From Desulfuromusa kysingii (GTDB lineage Bacteria > Desulfobacterota > Desulfuromonadia > Desulfuromonadales > Geopsychrobacteraceae), in the NCBI RefSeq assembly GCF_900107645.1, contig NZ_FNQN01000002.1:1-64000 (forward strand): a stretch of 64,000 nucleotides of DNA, in the 5' to 3' direction. The notes beneath the pieces are model-generated. The model did no database searches and was not told the DNA's origin. It was given only the letters and a program-made list of their open reading frames with translations. The translations under genes were made by a program, and so were the position numbers. Of the stretch, positions 1 through 10,500 are shown in pieces; the first letter of the stretch is position 1, and the number at the start of each line of letters is the position of its first letter.

Positions 1-60
1 TTGCATGTGTTAGGCATACCGCCAGCGTTCGTTCTGAGCCAGGATCAAACTCTCCAGTTA
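1..60 (-). rRNA. rrs: 16S ribosomal RNA, 5' end only
   Basis: The reverse complement contains the universal bacterial 16S 5' sequence (AGAGTTTGATCCTGGCTCAG, then GAACGAACGCTGGCGG and ATGCCTAACACATGCAA). Aligning AGAGTTTGATC to E. coli positions 8-18 places the mature 5' end near position 60. The rest of the rRNA operon lies beyond the left edge and is transcribed leftward. Confidence 0.97.
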
Positions 61-136
61 TATTTCTGAAGTTTTGTATCCATTGTTTGTTCAATTAACT
101 TGAACCCTTACAATCTCTTTTAATCATCTGCTATTT

Positions 137-151
137 AGTTTTCAAAGACCA
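137..151 (-). promoter_or_regulatory. boxA-like antitermination element in the rRNA leader
   Basis: On the reverse strand the leader reads TGGTCTTTGAAAACT, close to the boxA core TGCTCTTTA that recruits the NusB/NusE antitermination complex in rRNA leaders. It lies about 80 nt upstream of the mature 16S 5' end. The GTCTTTGAAAACT form is common in rRNA leaders outside the gamma-proteobacteria. The function is inferred from position and sequence. Confidence 0.5.
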
Positions 152-295
152 GGTTTTCTGCCCCGCCGAAGCGAAGCGACAAGCAAGGAGTCTATCCAAA
201 CAACTCCTCTTCGTCAATCTTTTTCTTTTCTTTTTTAGCTTTTTTCGTCGCCCTCTTCTCCGAATTTTATCCGGTGTCCGCGGCAACGGAGCGAA

Positions 296-325
296 GTTAT
301 ATCGAATTGTTGGCTATCGCGTCAA
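296..325 (-). promoter_or_regulatory. Probable rRNA operon promoter
   Basis: On the reverse strand TTGACG (320-325) is followed after 18 nt by TATAAC (296-301), then by a GC-rich stretch downstream of the -10, as expected for a growth-rate-controlled rRNA promoter. It directs transcription leftward into the 16S gene about 230 nt away. The rest of the 61-535 stretch holds only the A+T-rich leader and, from 326 to 535, nothing that could be recognised; no clear terminator for tyrS was seen there. Confidence 0.6.
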
Positions 326-535
326 CTGTTTTTTCAAGTTTTTTACTGTTCTTTTTTATGTACGGACTAAACCCCTAATCTGGCGTTGTTATTTTCTCCA
401 CCATTAGAACAAATAATTAATGGGGTATCGACTTATATGGGTTCCACCTCGGATACAATCATTTGAGCACAAAAATATAAAATCTCAAACAACAACGAAG
501 CACCTCAAAATCAGCTATCGAAGCATATGAACAAA

Positions 536-1828
536 TTATATCGCCTCAATAATAGTATAATTTTTTTTCCCCTTCTGGATCAACAGATATGCCTCATTGA
601 TCAGATCCGCTTCAGTCACCAAATAATCCTGCTCATTCACTTTAGTCTTGTTCAGACTAAGACCATTTCCCTTTATCGTGCGACGCAATTCCCCTTTTGA
701 GGGAAAAGCCGCCGTTTCTGCTGCCAGTAACTCTATGATGGGAACACCAGCAATAAGCTTAGCCCTGTCAATCTCGTAGGTTGGAACCCCCTCAAACACT
801 GATAAAAATGTCTCCCTATCCAGCTTCTCCAAGCTTTCAGTCGTCGCCTTTCCAAAAAGAATCTGCGAGGCCTCTACGGCTTTATCATATTCGTCCTCGC
901 CATGAACCATACTCGTGATCTCTTTAGCCAGACGGTTCTGCAATGGTCGCAGGTGTGGGGCAGCCTCTTGTTCCCTAATGAGCGTTGCCACCTCTTCACT
1001 GGTTAAAAGGGTGAATATTTTAATATACTTCTCAGCGTCAATGTCAGAAACATTGAGCCAGAACTGGTAGAACTTATACGGAGTTGTCAATTTTGGATCA
1101 AGCCAGACATTACCGCTTTCAGTCTTGCCGAACTTCCCCCCATCAGCTTTGGTGATAAGTGGACAGGTTAACGCGAAAGCATCACCGCTTTCCTTACGGC
1201 GGATAAGTTCCGTCCCTGTGGTTATATTGCCCCATTGATCCGAGCCACCCATCTGTAATTTGCAATTTTTATGACGGTACAAGTGTAAAAAATCGGTCCC
1301 CTGAACCAACTGATAGGTAAATTCAGTAAAAGATAATCCCGTTTTTGCCTCATCGCTCAGGCGCTTTTTAACGCTGTCTTTGGCCATCATATAATTGACC
1401 GTAATATGCTTACCAATATCGCGGATAAATTCCAGAAAACCGAAATCTTTCATCCAGTCGTAATTATTGACGAGTTCAGCAGCATTGGCAGCTGTCGATT
1501 CAAAGTCAAGGAACTTAGCCAACTGTTTTTTCAAACAGGCTTCGTTATGACGAAGAGTCTCCTCATCGAGAAGATTACGTTCTGCTGATTTCCCCGATGG
1601 ATCGCCAATCATCCCGGTCGCTCCACCGACAAGGGCTATCGGCTTGTGACCAGCAATCTGAAAATGCTTGAGCATCATCACACTGACCAAATGTCCGATG
1701 TGAAGTGAATCAGCCGTGGGATCAATCCCAACATAGGCTGAAGTCATCTCTTTTTGCAGTTGCTCTTCCGTTCCTGGCGTAATGTCGTGGATCATGCCAC
1801 GCCATGTTAATTCTTCAATAAAGTTCAT
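536..1828 (-). CDS. tyrS: Tyrosyl-tRNA synthetase
   Basis: Charges tRNA-Tyr with tyrosine in the cytoplasm. The 430-residue product shows the class I signature HIGH at residues 43-46 and the second ATP-binding motif as KFGKTESG at 232-239, which is the TyrRS form of KMSKS. GSDQWGN (195-201) is the conserved tyrosine/ATP pocket segment. The last 70 or so residues look like an S4 RNA-binding domain ([16 protein letters not shown]). The length is normal for the bacterial TyrS family. ATG start with AAGAGAAG a short way upstream. It is the last gene of a leftward run and lies 81 nt after ymdB; the gap has no strong terminator, so cotranscription with ymdB is possible. Confidence 0.97.
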   Translation of the reverse strand: MNFIEELTWRGMIHDITPGTEEQLQKEMTSAYVGIDPTADSLHIGHLVSVMMLKHFQIAGHKPIALVGGATGMIGDPSGKSAERNLLDEETLRHNEACLKKQLAKFLDFESTAANAAELVNNYDWMKDFGFLEFIRDIGKHITVNYMMAKDSVKKRLSDEAKTGLSFTEFTYQLVQGTDFLHLYRHKNCKLQMGGSDQWGNITTGTELIRRKESGDAFALTCPLITKADGGKFGKTESGNVWLDPKLTTPYKFYQFWLNVSDIDAEKYIKIFTLLTSEEVATLIREQEAAPHLRPLQNRLAKEITSMVHGEDEYDKAVEASQILFGKATTESLEKLDRETFLSVFEGVPTYEIDRAKLIAGVPIIELLAAETAAFPSKGELRRTIKGNGLSLNKTKVNEQDYLVTEADLINEAYLLIQKGKKNYTIIEAI

Positions 1829-1909
1829 CTCAGTATTCTTCTCTTTAATGTTTTATAATCATTTTATTATTATTTCGTGTTGGATTGTTCGGGGACGGAC
1901 AACCTCCCG

Positions 1910-2689
1910 TTAAGATCCTTGTTGAATACGTTCAATCGCTTCACAGCGACCGGACTGATCATTAATCGTCAGCAACACGCCACAAAGGAACGGATCCTTC
2001 TTGGCAACCTCAAGCCTGACCGGCAATTGTGTCAGAAAACGATCCATAGCGCCTTCTTTCTGGTTGCCGATAATAGCGTCCTGGCTGCCAGTCATCCCAA
2101 CATCAGTTAAATATCCGGTACCAGCGGACAAAATTCGGTCATCTGCTGTTTGTACATGGGTATGAGTTCCCACAACTGCCGAGACTCGGCCATCTAGATA
2201 AAAACCAAGGGCTTGTTTTTCACTGGTGGCCTCGGCATGAAAATCGACAAAAATGATGGGCGTTACCGCCCTCAACTCTGCCACGAGATCGTCAGCTGCA
2301 CGAAAAGGGCAATCGAGATTCTTCATAAATACCCGCCCTTCGAGATTCAGCACCCCAACCTGAGTGCCAGCAGCAGTTTCATAAACACCACTGCCGCTAC
2401 CGGGAAGATCTGGTGGATAATTTGCTGGACGCAACAAGCGGGGCTCTTTTTCAAGGATCGGCATAATCTCTTTTTTGTCCCAGATATGGTTTCCAGACGT
2501 CACCACATCAGCGCCGGCATCAAATAGCTCACGCAACACGGACGCCGTCAAGCCATATCCGGCGGCAGCATTTTCACCATTAACAACAACCAGATCAACA
2601 AAATGTCGATCAATTAAGTGGTCGAGATGGTCGGACAATGCTTTTCTTCCAGCACGCCCAACAATATCGCCAACAAATAACAGCTTCAC
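1910..2689 (-). CDS. ymdB: YmdB-family metallophosphoesterase (TIGR00282 type)
   Basis: Calcineurin-like phosphoesterase; the Bacillus YmdB and Deinococcus DR1281 relatives hydrolyse cyclic nucleotides such as 2',3'-cAMP. Metal-ligand motifs are visible in order: GDIVGRAGR near the N-terminus, NGENAAAG, TSGNHIWD, DFHAEATSEK and GTHTHVQTAD. The 259-residue length is typical. I chose the GTG at 2689 because GGAG lies 7 nt upstream and family members begin M-K-x-L-F-x-G-D; a TTG one codon earlier is also open. It follows rny by about 100 nt, an order conserved in many phyla that suggests a shared role in RNA metabolism. Confidence 0.93.
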   Translation of the reverse strand: MKLLFVGDIVGRAGRKALSDHLDHLIDRHFVDLVVVNGENAAAGYGLTASVLRELFDAGADVVTSGNHIWDKKEIMPILEKEPRLLRPANYPPDLPGSGSGVYETAAGTQVGVLNLEGRVFMKNLDCPFRAADDLVAELRAVTPIIFVDFHAEATSEKQALGFYLDGRVSAVVGTHTHVQTADDRILSAGTGYLTDVGMTGSQDAIIGNQKEGAMDRFLTQLPVRLEVAKKDPFLCGVLLTINDQSGRCEAIERIQQGS

Positions 2690-2788
2690 CAAAAGACTCC
2701 TTATATATAATCAGGACCCGAACCACACCCACCCAAAGGGTGAAAACGCGATAAGAGTCCTGCCTTATCCAGTTGACAAAAGTTGCGG

Positions 2789-4354
2789 TTATTTAGCGTA
2801 TTCCACCGCTCTGGTTTCACGAATGACATTAACTCGGATTTGCCCAGGATAGGTCATCTCCTGTTCAATCTTATTCGCAATATCTTTTGCCAGAACATGA
2901 GAGTAATCATCAGAGACTTGATCGCTGGACACCATAACTCGGATCTCACGACCTGCTTGGATGGCGAAGCAGCCGGTTACACCTTCGAAGGATGTGCCAA
3001 TCTGCTCGAGCTCACGCAGGCGCTTGACATAGGTTTCTAGAGTCTCTCGACGCGCTCCAGGGCGAGCTCCTGAGAGAGCATCTGAAGCCTGGGTCAAGAT
3101 AGCCAACACGGTTTCCGGCTTTTCATCTTCATGGTGCGCAGAAATAGCGTGGACGATTTTCGGAGATTCACCGTATTTGCGTGCAAGGTCTCCACCGTTG
3201 ACAGCATGCGAACCTTCCATCTCGTGACTGACCGCTTTGCCAATATCGTGGAGCAAACCAGCTCTTTTTGCCTGCTTGACATTCACTCCAAGCTCAGCAG
3301 CCATCATCCCACAGAGGAAGGCAACCTCGATCGAATGAACCAAGACGTTTTGTCCATACGAGGTCCGATATTTGAGCATGCCAAGCAATTTAATGATTTC
3401 GGGATGGATACCATGGACCCCGACATCAAAGGTCGCCTGCTCACCAGCTTGACGAATCTCTTCATCAACCTCCTCTTGAGCTTTTTCGACTAATTCTTCA
3501 ATCCTCGCCGGATGGATCCGACCGTCCGCAATAAGTCGCTCTAAAGAGATCCGTGCGACCTCTCTGCGGACAGGGTTGAAACCAGAGATCACAACGGCTT
3601 CAGGGGTGTCATCGATAATCAAATCGATTCCGGTCGCCGCTTCAATGGCGCGGATATTCCGTCCCTCTCGTCCGATAATTCGCCCCTTCATCTCATCCGA
3701 TGGTAGCGGAACGACGCTGACAGTCTTTTCTGCGACGAAATCTCCAGCATAACGCTGAATGGCCAACGCCATGATTTTCTGGGCTTTTTTATCAGCGACT
3801 TCACGTGCTTCGTCCTCGATCTTCTTAATCCCTTTAGCAGCATCGTGGCGCGCCTCACTCAGCATGGAATCCATCAGCTTCTGCTTCGCCTGCTCACCGC
3901 TCATACCGGAAATGTCTTCCAGCTTTTTGCGCTGCTCCGTGTAGATCTGCTCTATTTCGCTGCTTTTCTTTTGTAACTGTTCACTTAGCTTACGATATTG
4001 ATTTTCTCGTTGGTTTAAATCTTCACCTTTTTTCTCAATGTGATCCTGTTTCCGATCAAGATTTTCTTCTTTTTGCTGAAGGCGGTTCTCTTGAGATTGT
4101 ATCTCCCGGCGCAATTGCCTCGCCTCTTGTTCCCAATCCGTCTTGGCTTGAAGAATAACATCTTTAGCCTGAATAGAGGCCTCCTTGCGGAGTGTATCAA
4201 CTTCTTTCTTCGCATCGCTGACCAGCTTCTCAGCTTCAACTTGAGCGTTATTAACTGCTGATTCTGACAATTTCCGCCGCAAAACCATGCCCAGAAAAAC
4301 TCCCAAGGCCAAAGCAGCGAAAACAAATATAATTGTTAAAATTTCAGTCTGCAC
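2789..4354 (-). CDS. rny: Ribonuclease Y
   Basis: Membrane-anchored endoribonuclease that starts mRNA decay. The 521-residue product has an N-terminal transmembrane helix (about residues 5-25), a long charged coiled coil (about 30-200), a KH RNA-binding domain ([15 protein letters not shown]) and an HD catalytic domain with the metal motif LLHDIGKA. All parts of the family are present and the length is standard. The GTG start at 4354 is preceded by GAGAGGAT. It lies 42 nt after fau and 99 nt before ymdB on the same strand. Confidence 0.97.
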   Translation of the reverse strand: MQTEILTIIFVFAALALGVFLGMVLRRKLSESAVNNAQVEAEKLVSDAKKEVDTLRKEASIQAKDVILQAKTDWEQEARQLRREIQSQENRLQQKEENLDRKQDHIEKKGEDLNQRENQYRKLSEQLQKKSSEIEQIYTEQRKKLEDISGMSGEQAKQKLMDSMLSEARHDAAKGIKKIEDEAREVADKKAQKIMALAIQRYAGDFVAEKTVSVVPLPSDEMKGRIIGREGRNIRAIEAATGIDLIIDDTPEAVVISGFNPVRREVARISLERLIADGRIHPARIEELVEKAQEEVDEEIRQAGEQATFDVGVHGIHPEIIKLLGMLKYRTSYGQNVLVHSIEVAFLCGMMAAELGVNVKQAKRAGLLHDIGKAVSHEMEGSHAVNGGDLARKYGESPKIVHAISAHHEDEKPETVLAILTQASDALSGARPGARRETLETYVKRLRELEQIGTSFEGVTGCFAIQAGREIRVMVSSDQVSDDYSHVLAKDIANKIEQEMTYPGQIRVNVIRETRAVEYAK

Positions 4355-4396
4355 GTTTCGTATCCTCTCTTTACAGAGTTATAATGAACCTGCCAG

Positions 4397-4957
4397 CTAA
4401 CTTGGGCAGGGAATGAACCTTGTTTCTGTTGCAATAAAATCTAGGGTCTGATCGTGATCCTCCGTTGGCAACAACGTAGCGAGTTGAAGATCAAAGCTTA
4501 AACCAACTGAAATCGTTGCCTTGTTTTGTTGTGCTAACTGTCGGTCATAAAAACCGCGCCCATAACCTAACCGATTGCCCCTTAAATCAAATGCGACCCC
4601 TGGAACAACAATCAGGTCAAACTGAGAGGCCGAAGCCTTTGCTCCAACGGCTGGTTCAGCGATACCAAAATATCCAGGCAACAACTCGGCAGGGGAAAAC
4701 ACTTCATAAAAGTCAAGATCATCACCATTGACTCGTGGGTAATATGTCCGCTTGCCCTGTTTCCGAGCTTCTGAAAAAATTTGTCCGGTCGCCACTTCAT
4801 TATTAATAGCACTATAAAGAGCGATTGTGGTTGCCCGGTCAAAACATTCAGAATTCAGCAATTGACTCTGAGCCTGCTGACTTAAACGCAAATAAGTCGG
4901 CAAATCAAGCTGCTTGCGCCGTTTTATAAGGTCTTGGCGAATACCTGTTTTACCCAT
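4397..4957 (-). CDS. fau: 5-formyltetrahydrofolate cyclo-ligase
   Basis: Converts 5-formyl-THF to 5,10-methenyl-THF with ATP, recycling a folate storage form. The C-terminal half carries the family motif GNRLGYGRGFYDRQLA and an upstream VVPGVAFD. The reading frame is open further upstream, but those extra 52 residues are unlike the family. The ATG at 4957 gives MGKTGIRQDLIKRRKQL, the usual N-terminus, and a normal 186 residues. Its position below zapA, with a gene-free stretch between, matches the common zapA-ssrS-ygfA arrangement. Confidence 0.93.
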   Translation of the reverse strand: MGKTGIRQDLIKRRKQLDLPTYLRLSQQAQSQLLNSECFDRATTIALYSAINNEVATGQIFSEARKQGKRTYYPRVNGDDLDFYEVFSPAELLPGYFGIAEPAVGAKASASQFDLIVVPGVAFDLRGNRLGYGRGFYDRQLAQQNKATISVGLSFDLQLATLLPTEDHDQTLDFIATETRFIPCPS

Positions 4958-5039
4958 AATAAGTAACCGAAAAAGTGGTCTTTTTACGCAGAAAATACCG
5001 ATAGAGAGGGGCACAAAAGAAAGAGAGAATAGACAACAA

Positions 5040-5240
5040 CAGGCAATCCAGTTTTGGTGTACCAATAGAACAATTTTTATTCCCGAAGCCTCCACCCGGC
5101 TAAACACAACCAAGAAAAATACAACAAGAACAAAAGGTTACAGAAGGATTACAATTCTCCGCTGAAAGCGGGGAGTTAAACACCTGGGTCAGAGGTGTGT
5201 GTCTATCTCGTCTATTTTGTGCCGAACCTATATATCTATA
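5040..5240 (-). ncRNA. Possible 6S RNA (ssrS) region between zapA and fau
   Basis: The 349 nt between zapA and fau (4958-5306) contain no convincing gene. In many proteobacteria this exact interval carries ssrS, the 6S RNA that binds RNA polymerase holoenzyme. The reverse strand can form small hairpins here (ACACCT with AGGTGT; CCGCT-TTC-AGCGG) and a possible outer pairing of ACAAAA with TTTTGT. I could not align it to a known 6S sequence, and the closing stem and central bulge are not proven. The limits are approximate; the call rests mainly on position. Confidence 0.28.
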
Positions 5241-5306
5241 AATCCTGACAACTGAAGCAACTTAATTATGCCCCTGATCGTTGACAATACATTGATTTTA
5301 TCAACT

Positions 5307-5600
5307 TTAGCAACCAGAATTATCAGCTACGGCATGCTCCAAAACTTCAATGAGTTGGTGCAATCGTTTTTCTTTTTGTTCCCTGTCCTGAATCTCTTGA
5401 TCAACCAACTGAAGATATTGACCCGCCAGATTAAGCAGAGTCAATACGGTTAAGTCTCGCGTATCAACAGATCGCCCCGAAGCTGTCTCAGCTAGCTTGT
5501 CTTCAATAAAAGTAACGACACGCTGGATTTGGGCTTCTGACTCCTGACTGCGTAGCTTATATTCCCGCCCCAGAATAGTGACCTTCACATTAGGACTCAC
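5307..5600 (-). CDS. zapA: Cell division protein ZapA
   Basis: Promotes FtsZ filament bundling at the Z-ring. The 97-residue product starts with the family pattern VKVTILGREYKLRS, followed by helices (VVTFIEDKLAETA, LTVLTLLNLAGQYLQL) that form the ZapA dimer and coiled coil. GTG start at 5600 overlaps the stop of the upstream zapB-like gene (GTGA), so the two are translationally coupled. Length is normal for ZapA. Confidence 0.92.
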   Translation of the reverse strand: MSPNVKVTILGREYKLRSQESEAQIQRVVTFIEDKLAETASGRSVDTRDLTVLTLLNLAGQYLQLVDQEIQDREQKEKRLHQLIEVLEHAVADNSGC

Positions 5601-5782
5601 GGCTCCTCCAACTGAATATCGTCAAGACGGGTCAGTATCCGATCAATTTCTTTAAGCATATGGAGACGTTCTTTTTGCCACGTCATTTTTTCAGTTTGGA
5701 GCACCCTATTTTCAGACTTAAGATGACAATTCTGTTCCAGCAATGCTTCAACTGCATTCTCTAGCCGCTCTAAGGTTTCCAT
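5597..5782 (-). CDS. Small coiled-coil protein, ZapB-like
   Basis: A 61-residue protein that is almost entirely one heptad-rich helix (LENAVEALLEQNCHLKSENR). Its length, composition and tight coupling to zapA resemble ZapB, the coiled-coil partner that joins ZapA to the division site. Short coiled coils give weak homology, so the assignment rests on context. The ATG at 5782 has GGGGA upstream. It lies 30 nt after ftsY. Confidence 0.7.
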   Translation of the reverse strand: METLERLENAVEALLEQNCHLKSENRVLQTEKMTWQKERLHMLKEIDRILTRLDDIQLEEP

Positions 5783-5812
5783 TTTTGATTTTCCCCAACC
5801 ATGGCTGCAAAA

Positions 5813-7075
5813 CTATCGATCAAATAGCACCGAGACAAACATTTCAGCATCAAACGGACGCAAATCATCAAGTTGCTCACCAATCCCCACGAATCGCACT
5901 GGCACTTGCAGCTCCGCAGCAATAGCGACAACAATGCCACCCTTTGCCGTTCCATCAAGCTTCGTCAAAACAATCCCATCTAGATCCACCGCTTCGTTAA
6001 ATAATTTTGCCTGAGTTAATGCATTCTGACCGGTTGTAGCGTCAAGAACGAGAAGAACTTCGTGAGGAGCTCCAGGAATCTCCCGGTCAAGAACCCGACG
6101 CATCTTCTTCAGCTCTGCCATCAAATTCACCTTGGTGTGTAACCGTCCGGCAGTATCAAGGAGAAGGATGTCAGCTTTTCTGGCAACAGCCGCTTTAGCA
6201 GCATCAAAAGCCACCGCGCTTGGGTCTGCCCCCTCAGTATGGCTGATCACCTCAACATCAGCCCGTTCTCCCCAAACTTGCAACTGTTCTGCGGCGGCGG
6301 CACGAAAAGTGTCTCCAGCGCCAAGAATTACTTTTTTCCCTTGTAGGGCGAACTGATTAGCCAGCTTACCAATTGTCGTCGTTTTACCAACACCATTGAC
6401 ACCGATAACCATGATAACAAACGGAGAGGCACTGGTCACATCCAGAGGCTTACTGTCAAAACTCAGGATTTTAGTTAACTCTTCCATCAACAACTGACGA
6501 ACCTGCTCTGAAGAAGCAAGTTCCCCCTTCGTCCGACTTGACTCCAAAGAGTCTATCAGTTGCTGGGTTGTCTGCATCCCCAAATCGGCAGTAATCAATA
6601 TTTCTTCAAGTTCCTCGATAAGATCAGCATCGATAGCGGTGCGCCCACGCAACAAGCTATCAACGCGTCCAACTAATGTTGATTGCGTCTTGGAGAGACC
6701 GGCCTTAAAGCGCTCAAATAGCCCCAAAGTCGGTTCAGGAGTTGGTTCAGATTCTCGCGTTGGTGCAATTTCGGCTTCGGGTTGCGTCTCGATAACCTCT
6801 GTGGATTCAACTGCCTCAGCGGAAACCTCAGCAACATCGGCCTCAACGACGACGTCATCCTTCGGGGGCTTTCTTCCAACTCCGAATATTTTCAAAAGGA
6901 TAAAAACAAACAACAGGACAACAACTGTCGCCCCCAGATACAAAAAGCCAAAGGCAACAATAGATCTATATTCTTCAGGGACACCGGCTGACGCCAACAA
7001 CGGCGACAGCCAGGTAACAAAAGCATTGAGCCAGTGCATGATCGTGTCCCAATTCAAGAGCTTAAACCATTCCAT
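5813..7075 (-). CDS. ftsY: Signal recognition particle receptor FtsY
   Basis: SRP receptor GTPase that docks ribosome-SRP complexes at the membrane. The 420-residue product has a hydrophobic transmembrane segment at about 41-62, an acidic Glu/Pro-rich linker (70-118) and the NG domain: G1 GVNGVGKT at 225-232, then DTAGRLHTKVNLM and TKLDGTAKGG. The N-terminal membrane helix differs from E. coli FtsY, which attaches peripherally through amphipathic helices. A second in-frame ATG at residue 13 is possible. Downstream, 30 nt away, is the zapB-zapA pair. Confidence 0.96.
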   Translation of the reverse strand: MEWFKLLNWDTIMHWLNAFVTWLSPLLASAGVPEEYRSIVAFGFLYLGATVVVLLFVFILLKIFGVGRKPPKDDVVVEADVAEVSAEAVESTEVIETQPEAEIAPTRESEPTPEPTLGLFERFKAGLSKTQSTLVGRVDSLLRGRTAIDADLIEELEEILITADLGMQTTQQLIDSLESSRTKGELASSEQVRQLLMEELTKILSFDSKPLDVTSASPFVIMVIGVNGVGKTTTIGKLANQFALQGKKVILGAGDTFRAAAAEQLQVWGERADVEVISHTEGADPSAVAFDAAKAAVARKADILLLDTAGRLHTKVNLMAELKKMRRVLDREIPGAPHEVLLVLDATTGQNALTQAKLFNEAVDLDGIVLTKLDGTAKGGIVVAIAAELQVPVRFVGIGEQLDDLRPFDAEMFVSVLFDR

Positions 7076-7191
7076 AATTTTTCAGACCTTTAACAAACGG
7101 AGTGAAAAGCAAACTATCCACTCTAATTTAAATACAGAGAAACTCCCACAATAATCATCACAGTCAATGATATTATCGAAACCAACCAGCA

Positions 7192-7557
7192 TCAATCAAA
7201 GACAAATTCATCACGCAATGCATCAACACAGAGATGCATTTTATATGCAGCACGAGCCGCTATAGCCGCCTGCCCCAATTCCAGAATCAACAGATATTCT
7301 TCTGTTAACGGTGAGATTAAAATTTTTTTCTCTCCCGCACGGATAACAACCTGTTCGAGCTCTCCACTATCGATTCTTGACAGCGTATCCTTAAGTTGAC
7401 TGAGGATAATGCCGCCATGAGCCCCCAGCACCTTAATATCATAGTCATCGACACGAGTGACATGATCAACGGATTCCCCCTCCCAATCAACAATAATAGC
7501 ACCGAGAGCGCCGGGAATATCTTCCAATAACCGTTTTAATAATGACTTAAATGGCAT
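7192..7557 (-). CDS. Roadblock/LC7 domain protein (MglB-like)
   Basis: A 121-residue protein with the roadblock/LC7 pattern: LEDIPGALGAIIVDWEGESV at the N-terminus, central LSRIDSGELEQVVIRAG, then EYLLILELG. Such proteins, for example MglB, form dimers and often regulate small Ras-like GTPases. No GTPase of the MglA type is nearby. The ATG at 7557 is chosen because GAGGGTT lies just upstream; the frame is open 12 codons further, overlapping smc. It sits between smc and ftsY in the same direction, which may mean a role in chromosome or polarity control, but this is inference. Confidence 0.85.
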   Translation of the reverse strand: MPFKSLLKRLLEDIPGALGAIIVDWEGESVDHVTRVDDYDIKVLGAHGGIILSQLKDTLSRIDSGELEQVVIRAGEKKILISPLTEEYLLILELGQAAIAARAAYKMHLCVDALRDEFVFD

Positions 7558-7589
7558 AATAACCCTCACTATGAAAGGAGAGAAAGATG

Positions 7590-10500
7590 TCAACCGGTAA
7601 GAGTTGCACCTTCCTGCAACTGAAAATTATTCATCCGTACAGAAACCAGTTTCGAAACTCCAGGTTCTTGCATTGTCACCCCATACAGCGTATCGACGAT
7701 GCTCATTGTCCGCTTACTATGGGTAATCACAATAAATTGTGACTGGCCTGTCATTTCCTGAACAATGTCCGCAAAGCGGTCAATGTTGGCGTCATCCAAG
7801 GGGGCGTCGACTTCATCAAGGATACAGAAAGGGGTCGGTTTAATCAAAAACAGTGAAAAAATCAATGCGACAGCAGTCAAAGCCTTTTCTCCTCCAGACA
7901 AGAGATTGACACTTTGCAACCGTTTTCCCGGGGGTTGGGCGACAACATCAACCCCGGTCTCAAGCAGATCAGACTCATCGGTTAATCGCAGTTCAGCCTG
8001 CCCGCCAATAAAGAGGCGCGGAAAAACCTGCTTGAATTTTTCGTTAACCAAATCAAACGTTTCCTTAAACCGCCTCCGGGTGGTGCGATTAATCTGGCTG
8101 ATCGCTTTTTGCAAGTCATCCAGCGATTGATTGAGATCATCACGCTGTTGTAACAGAAAATCGTAACGTTTTTCTTGCTCGTTATATTCATCAATAGCCA
8201 TCAAATTAACTTCACCCAGCGCATCAATCCGTTGCTGCAATCGTTGCAACTGTTGTTGTTGACGTTGTAACTCATCTTCAGTCGCTTCGGGGACTTGATG
8301 TTCAGACAAGTCAACTTGATAACGTTCCTGAGCCCCTTGGCGAACATGATCCAAGTCAACCTGCAATTCGTGTTGCCGCAGTTGCAACTGGGAGACAGCC
8401 TTCCGCAGTTCTTCAGCTTCTGAACGCACACGCCGCAACTGGTCACGAAACTCATCCAACTGCTGACGCTGTTCCTCATAGCGCGCACGAACTACTTCAT
8501 TATCCTTCTGCTGCCCCTCCCGTCGATTCAACAACAAATCTAACTCTACCTTGAGGCGCTGATCCTTTTCAACGATTTGCTGTTGCGAAGTAATCCCTGC
8601 ATCTCGACGTTGGCTCAACTGCACAGTCCGCAGCTTCAGATCCTGCTGTTGCTTTTTGATTCGCGTGAGGGTTTCATGTAAAGCATGCTGCTGCTGCTGT
8701 AAAGAAGCCAGTTCAACCCGCTGCCCAGTTAATCCTTCTCGAGACGCATCAAGAGTCGTTCGGAGCGCAGTAATCTCTTCCTGGAGTTGCCGGGATAATT
8801 CTTCCAACTGCTGTTGTCGCGCCTCGCTCTCCTGACCTCCCTGAGCCAATTGGTCTTTTTCCTGCTGCAGCGCCTCCTGCCCTTCATCAATCTGTTCCAG
8901 ATCAAAAACCAACAACGCCAGACGCTTGTTCAGAGAATCATACTCAGCTTGCAAACTTTGTCTGTCCTTCGCAAACTCCAACGCCTGTAATTCCAAACGA
9001 TGTGCCTCTGAAGTTGTGGCCAACAGAGCTTCTTCCGTTTGCAGCACATCCTCTTGTGCCTGCTCTTGTTCTCGTTGCCCGATCGCAACCTGGTTCTGTA
9101 GTTGTTCAATCTCCAGGGTTATTTCATCGAGTTGTCGTTGTCGACGTAGAATGCCTGTATCACTAGTGGTTGTCGCTCCACCAGTCAAAACACCATGCCA
9201 ATCAAAACAAGATCCTTGCCGATCAACGAGAAGCGTTCCAGCAGGAAGAATTTGATCAAGGTGATTGGAGATCGCATCGACCAAAAACACCCCTGCAAAA
9301 AGTTGTTGGACCAGATCGCTGGCCTCAGCAGCGCATGTGATCAGATCAACCAGCGGTACACCTTTGGGATAAGTGACCACGTCATTACGGTCCAGGGAAA
9401 CCAGCAATGATGCCCGAGCCTGTTGTTCGACCAGAAATGACAACATCGACTGGACGTCGGCAAGGTTTTCTACGGGAACAGCTTGCAGTCTGGCCCCTAA
9501 GACCATCTCAACCGCAACTTCATACTCTGAAGAGACTTTTAAGAATTCCGCGAAAATGTGTTGCTGACCGACAACCTCTCGCAAGAGCAATTGAGTCCCA
9601 TCGCCATAGCCTTCAAAATTATGCTGCAAGGTTTCCAAGGACTCCCTGACGGAGTATTTTTTTTCCAATTGTCGCTTTAACTCATTCAGAGCGGCGTCCT
9701 TACGGCGAAATAACTCTTTTAATTGCTCAAGCTGCTCATTCAACCCTTCGGCCCGCTCTTTTAAATTTTCCTGCTGCGAATGCACTTGCTGCAACTGTTC
9801 GACAACCCGTTCCCGTCGCTCCTCTAGGTGTTCTTGTTGTTCCTGAATCTGTTTTGCAGCCTCTTGCGATTGTTGACGACGCTCTGCTTCCGCGATAATC
9901 CGCCGGTCAATTTCATCCCGCCGATTAGCCAGACGATTAGTCTGCGCAAACAGTTCCATCAACTCACTACGGCACTCTTCAGACTGAGTATTCAGCTGTT
10001 TCTCCCGAACTAAGCTATCTTGTAACCCGGCCTCCAGACTTGCGACCTCACTCTGTAACGATTGCAGGTTTTGTGACGCAGTCTCTTCCTGAATCTGTAA
10101 CTGCTGCTGCTCGCTTGCAAGACCCGCTAACCTGCTAGCATAATCTTTCAGCTCAGCCTGAATTTCTAGCTCCTGAGTCGCGAAAAGTTCCTTCTGGCTG
10201 ACCAACAACAACCGTTCATTCTCAACCCGCTGCACCTCGGAACCAAGCTGATAAACTTTTTCCTGTGCTTGACGATGTTCAGCTTCAACGGCAGAGAGCT
10301 TGAGTTGCTGCTCCTCAAGTTGCAGGTCACCCTCTTCCAGCCGCGCATCCAGACGGGCGAGTATCGTCGCTTGCTCCTCCTCTTGCCGCGAAACGGTGTC
10401 AAGATCCCCTTTGAGGGTCTGATAGCGATTGCCAGCCAAACTCAGCTCAATCTGTTTGGTTTCCCCGCGATACTGGCGAAACTTCTCAGCTTTTTGTGCT

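Noticed and set aside
1829-1909. T-box or other leader upstream of tyrS
   Set aside because: Only 81 nt, no specifier loop or T-box sequence, and this is a Gram-negative context.
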